NCBI GenBank assembly: GCA_958299035.1
Contig: CATQJL010000316.1
Span: 40,040,025-40,104,024, forward strand
DNA length: 64,000 bases
Origin: Cylicocyclus nassatus
Taxonomy: Eukaryota > Nematoda > Chromadorea > Rhabditida > Strongylidae
Direction of reading: 5' to 3'
The translations under genes and the position numbers were made by a program. Below are positions 59,559-64,000 of this stretch, one piece after another. Position 1 is the stretch's first letter. The number at the start of each line of letters is the position of its first letter. Under the pieces are notes generated by a model, which was not told where the DNA came from, made no database searches, and worked only from the letters and a program-made list of their open reading frames with translations.

Positions 59559-61688
59559 CAGAGCGTTCCAAAAAAATGTACACACCGTTTGGTCGTTAAT
59601 AGCTTCCTTGCTTTGATGTCTTTCGCTCGATCTTCAGGTACCTGTAGAGCGAGGTTTAACTTAGATTTATAGTATGGAGTGAAATACCGATCGCTCTTCT
59701 ACTGTAGGATTACGGTAAGAACTTCTAGCCAGGACTCGGCATGAGGTGGTTTTTTTAATTTTTCAAAAACGAAGCCCCGTGGACTTCGCCACAAGAATAC
59801 GACATCACCTAAGACCCGAAAAGAACTGAAAATGTCCGTATCCTCCGAATTGGCGGCATGCAGTGTCCGGCACGCACCCCTGCGCGCTTGGAGCAGGCTT
59901 GCCGCGGCCATACAAAATACTTGGAGGGCTGTAACTATGCGGGGAAGAGGGGGGGGGTTGGAGAGATTCAAAAGCTCAGTTGTGGGTTTTTGATGTAGAA
60001 TGTCTTTATGTCAGACTGAAAAAATTATGTGAAGGAAGGGAAATTTATGACTTTTTCTTTTTACAGCCATCTCAGGTGGCTGTCCAGGTGGCTGTAAAGC
60101 CACCTAACTCCGAGAAAAGTTTGCCACGCCTTCAGTTCACATAATTTTTCCATAATTTTTTGCGCATGTTCTAACTCCCTACTGCCCATCTACACACCAA
60201 CTTTGGTGTCATTTCATTCTCTCTTCGCGGTAAACAAGTCTTTTGTTTATTTTGGGGAGAGTATGAATTCGCGCGCTTACCCGGCGAACTTGTTAAAACA
60301 GAAGATTTTGGCTTTTGCAGGAATGGGATCGATAAGGCAGGAATGACAATTTGTGTTCTCTACAGAAGATGAAAAGTGACCTAAAGGAAGAAGGCGATTG
60401 TGTGTGGGGTGGGAGGAGGGGGGCTGAGGTTTCCGCTTAAAAGCAGTGTCCAAGCAAAAAGTCGATTTCGAGATTATGTGCTTACCTTGGCCTATTCGCT
60501 ATGCTGAATCCGAAAATTATCCCTGGAGAGCGCAAAAACGGAGAAAAAGGGTTTAACGGAGGAGGGAAATTGCAGGTGGGCGGGGCTGTTCACATAGTGG
60601 CGTCACTTTCCCAGCTTCAGGAGCTATCTTCTCGCTTCCGCTAACCGCACTAACATCACCACCACCCAACTGCGAAAAGCATGACATAAAATTGGAACCG
60701 GGAAGATCGCTCCTAAAGCAGCCTGGGATGACGTCACGGTGTGAACGGCCCCACCCACCTGCAATTTCCCTCCTCCGTTAGGGCCTTTTTTGGTGTTCTC
60801 GCTCTCTCCATTGTAGTTAATCGGATTCAGCATGGTGAATAGGCCCGAGTAAGTACAAGATCTCAAAATCGACTTTTTGCTTGGACACTGCCTTTAAACG
60901 ATATCCCCTTTGCTTGTTATTCCAAAACGATATAGCTTCTTGTCCACCTGTACCGAGCCCTGCTTTTAGCCCTGCTCACATTTCTGACAATCCAGGGAAT
61001 TCGGTTATTACGGTTTACCTGGGATAACTCAAAGGCAGCGTCCGGGCAGATACGAAAATGTAGAGTACAGGGGCGCCCGTCGTAAGGCACTTGCCCAACT
61101 GGCAATGCATCGATTTGCTTCTGGAACGAGAAATCCGTTTCAGAAGTGGCGTCTGGAACGCCCCGGCGACCGGGACGAGTTAGTTCGATAATCCAGAGTG
61201 CACAAAAAAGACGTAGGGTCCCACAAAGACTCTGCGTCTTAACCTTGGCGGCAGGCGACAAAATTCAAATCAAGAGCTTCTGGAAAAGCCCGTTTTGGCG
61301 TCTTCGTGTCTACAAGCTGCGTTCAGAATCAGAGGGAGGAAGAAGCCCAGGTAAGCAAAAAAATACCATTCGAAATTTTCCGCGGACGCTGCCAGGGAAG
61401 CATCACAGTAAAGTGGAAATTTTATGTTCGAAATCTGAAGTTTCATTACCATACTATGAGAGTTTTTGGCTTAGTTTTGTTCCGAGGCAGAATATGGCCT
61501 CCAATGGGTTAATCCTTGTCGAAATTCCTACCTTAATCCTAAAGTAATGAAGAGCAGTCGGTGATTTGCTCTTTACTGTGAATCTAAGTTGACCCTCGCT
61601 CTACAGAATGGTATTTGAAAGTCGGTGAACATTAAAGCAAGGAAGTTATCAACGATCAAACAGTGTGCACATTTTTTGCGGCACCCTA
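59559..61688. mobile_element. MITE, CAGGGTGTCCC family, long fourth copy with insert
   Basis: CAGAGCGTTCCAAAAAAATG after TA; TTTTTTGCGGCACCCTA before TA. Diverged ends but the same subterminal words (GTACACACCGTTTGGTCG; CGATCAAACAGTGTGCAC). The interior includes the 60441-60893 TTAA element. No transposase seen in the remaining interior. Confidence 0.65.
60441..60893. mobile_element. TTAA-family MITE, copy 5 (nested)
   Basis: AAGCAGTGTCCAAGCAAAAA after TTAA; TTTTTGCTTGGACACTGCCT before TTAA. Long arms (TGAATCCG, GGCCTATTC, AGGAGGGAAATTGCAGGTGG inverted at both sides). It lies inside the 59559-61688 element. Confidence 0.85.
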
Positions 61689-61865
61689 TATACGTATACT
61701 TTTAGAACTATTTTGAGCTTGTGGTCATCTGAGTTTTTAAATACTTGAGGCCAGCAGGCTCGTCCCCGTCTGCGTTCTTGGCATAGATGAAAAAACAAGT
61801 GAAGCTCAGACCCTAAGTTCAAAAAAGTCATAATTTTTAAAATAAATGCAGCAGATGGAACACGG

Positions 61866-62170
61866 AGTACGTGAAGTGGGAGTCCTTCTCAACACGAGTT
61901 TGGCCATGAACATCGCTTCTTTCAAACAACTCACAACCAAGATGTGAATCACTCCCTACTTTGCCCATCTTCATTCTGTACGCCACAACATCCAGCTACG
62001 ACGAGGACAAGCTCGAGGCTTCTTATATGGACTCGAAGAAGTTCTACAGAGAAGATCACATCTTCTACAAGATCACTGTCGGTGACTTCAACGCGAAGAT
62101 CGGAGCTAGAAGGTTGACTGCGGAACTTCACCTCGGAACCCATGATTTACAGTCGAACGAAGAAGGGACA
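61866..62170 (+). pseudogene. RTE-type retrotransposon endonuclease relic
   Basis: Frame 1 part reads EVGVLLNTSLAMNIASFKQL up to a stop. After a frame change it reads ILYATTSSYDEDKLEASYMD, FYREDHIFYKITVGDFNAKIG and TAELHLGTHDLQSNEEGT. VGDFNAKIG is the catalytic motif of the APE-type endonuclease of RTE elements. Truncated on both sides and frame-broken. Confidence 0.85.
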
Positions 62171-63572
62171 GGCTGTCCGGGTTTATTATGAGGGAGATGA
62201 TGTATGAGGAACCAAAGCCCTTGCCGCCAGTATCCCAGGGGGAAAGTGGAAGGCAGACGAGGCTTCGCCCATGGCTCCCCCACGAGGTGCTCCCATTGTG
62301 TGTTGAGCAAGAACGGTAGGTGGACTATCTGATATGGATCAAATTTGATGGATTAAGAGGATAAGATATAATTGGAACTAGGGAAATGGACAGTAAAGAT
62401 TCTCAAACAGGTTTTCAGGTACCAAGATGATAATAAAAGTAGTATCAAGTCATAAAGCTAATAAATCAATAGAGCAACGGTCATCTTTGTAAGAGCCATA
62501 TGGAACACCCTAGCATCTAATTGTTGGTGAATTTTGTATAAAATTGAAGTGATGACAATCAATTTAATCGATTAATTAATCAATTAATTAATTAATTTTA
62601 ATTTTTAAATTTTTGTTCAATTTTTGGTTTACCAAAAATTGAACAAAAATTGAGCGGGAGAACATAAGCCGAAAATGAAGTTTCGAAGGGATTTTAGCAA
62701 TAACTTCAACAAAGAGACTAACAACTACATCCTGGACACTCAGATCCAAAACGGACGTAAAATGCAAATACAAGCATTGTTATACCTGAGAGGAGGCTCA
62801 GTAGAGCTTCACAGCTCAGAATTTGAAGTGCACACTAAATCTTTACCTCGCTGGCAGTTGTCCAGCCATAGGATTAGAGAAGTGGGACAATATCTAATGT
62901 AAATAGAGGAAACCAATGAAAACTACTTTAGCTGTTATAAGAGACAAGTTTTGGTGACTTTGTCTGCTTTTTGCAGCTTTTTGGCCGGGTCTGATTTTGT
63001 ATGTCGAACATTTTTGAATAATGATTTGGCATCTACTTTCGCAAGTTCTCCTTTTTGAAACAAGACTTTTCAACGTTTTCCTCGCAAATTTTTCTGACCC
63101 TTCCCCCCCCCCTCCGAACAATAAAAGAAGAAAAGAAAGTTACCTAATTTCCGTTTCGTTCCTATCACTATACGGAAAGTAGGTAAGCATACGATCTTCC
63201 CGGAACTCATCAGTAGTGAAGGAAGATCGTAAATCATATATAAAAAACAAAAACAAAAACAAATAAAGGAAGATAAACTAACCTAAATTATAATAATGTA
63301 GTTGCTAGATCCATTGGATGGCATAGAGTAACCTATAATTTGAAAAAATAATAAAGAGCTGGTATATATTGTAAGCAAAGCACAAGAATCAAGAAAACGT
63401 GTATCTATGCAGTAAGCCTGTTAAGATAGTATTTCAAATTTGAAAGTTCCCGCTCGGTGGCGGATGTCACATACCAGAAACAAACTAGAGCATGTTATCT
63501 GCATTGTCCTTAAAAGACAATTCTGTAACTGTTGGTATTTGACAATTGTTCTTGAGACTATGTAAACTGATG
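62171..63572. other. Intergenic with an AT-rich hairpin
   Basis: A TTAA/ATTAATTA microsatellite (62565-62600) is followed by a perfect 21-bp stem hairpin, 62608-62651 (ATTTTTGTTCAATTTTTGGT and complement, 2-nt loop). No gene recognised. An ORF at 62675-62902 (+) has no identifiable domain. Confidence 0.5.
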
Positions 63573-63977
63573 TTAGAAAATTGATCTGATTACATTGAGT
63601 ATTTCTTCATCTGTACCTTTACAGCAGTACTTAGTCACTATAAATTTGTTTTTGTGAAGGCATTTGAACACTGCACTCAATATAGTTCCTTCATCATAAC
63701 CGCAGTCCAAAAGTTGGTTTTTAAGTTTGTGAATTCTACCTATGAAGTCTTCTTTCAAAGAGCAAGTACGAGCAATTCTGAGTGTTTCTGTGTATATGGT
63801 AGTTTTTTTAACATTAATAGAAATGCAAGAAGTCATATGTGGAAATCTAATTACACTATTCTGAAAGCTATCGGTTTTATTATATAGCTTAGTGTAAATT
63901 CTGTTATTTAGTATTTTTAATTCTAAATCTAAATAACAGCAACTAAATTGGTTTGGATTTGTAGTTTCAAATTTCAA
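63573..63977 (-). pseudogene. Retroelement reverse transcriptase C-terminal part (fragment or relic)
   Basis: A 134-codon open frame close to the window edge. YLDLELKILNNRIYTKLYNK resembles the FLDLxI...TxLYxK motif that follows the reverse transcriptase palm in Penelope-like and related elements. TETLRIARTCS and LKNQLLDCGY fit the LxRARxxCS and LxxRGY motifs downstream. The catalytic part would lie upstream on the minus strand, beyond 64000. The ATG at 63977 is therefore not necessarily the start. Family assignment tentative. Confidence 0.5.
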
Positions 63978-64000
63978 AGAATTTTCATAGACTTGGATCA

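Overview
The window looks like nuclear DNA of a clade V (strongylid, possibly hookworm) nematode. Introns are mostly about 50 bp, the PEPCK protein is nematode-like, RTE-type retrotransposon relics are present, and the AT-rich sequence is packed with inverted-repeat elements. There is no bacterial-style operon, CRISPR array or rRNA. The species is an inference; only the eukaryote/nematode assignment is strong.

Layout. 1-9.9 kb: foldback (hairpin) elements and MITEs, including an inverted duplication with exon-like blocks (1-2.5 kb) and a 1.42-kb hairpin (7.2-8.6 kb). 9.9-20.2 kb: a decayed Helitron on the + strand encoding RepHel (Arg/Glu-rich N-terminus with 69-bp repeats, HUH Rep domain, PIF1-like helicase), with a candidate 3' terminal hairpin ending in CTGG at 20209. 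Its coding sequence is split by a 3,833-bp TIR element (10709-14541) flanked by a 9-bp target duplication. That insert carries eight exons of a transketolase gene on the minus strand, with introns but broken frames. 22626-23125: a 500-N gap. 23.1-26.9 kb: a palindrome with two 1,621-bp arms in exact register. 27-43 kb: hAT-, mariner- and TTAA-type MITEs, a GC-rich 23-bp tandem array, a 300-bp tandem duplication, a plexin-like gene fragment present as an inverted pair (37.7-38.6 kb), and a decayed RTE reverse transcriptase. 43.35-49.09 kb, probably to 54.36 kb: the one intact host protein gene seen, GTP-dependent phosphoenolpyruvate carboxykinase on the minus strand, with a tRNA-Arg(UCU) gene inside one intron. 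54-64 kb: more MITEs, an RTE endonuclease relic and, at the right edge, part of another reverse-transcriptase-like ORF.

The main theme is capture and inverted duplication of host-gene fragments by terminal-inverted-repeat or foldback DNA. Transketolase (inside a TIR element with a 9-bp duplication), plexin (inverted pair) and one or two unidentified exon sets (1-2.5 kb and 25.9-26.2 kb) are carried this way. The inverted pairs would give hairpin RNAs if transcribed. Most of the rest of the window is non-coding.
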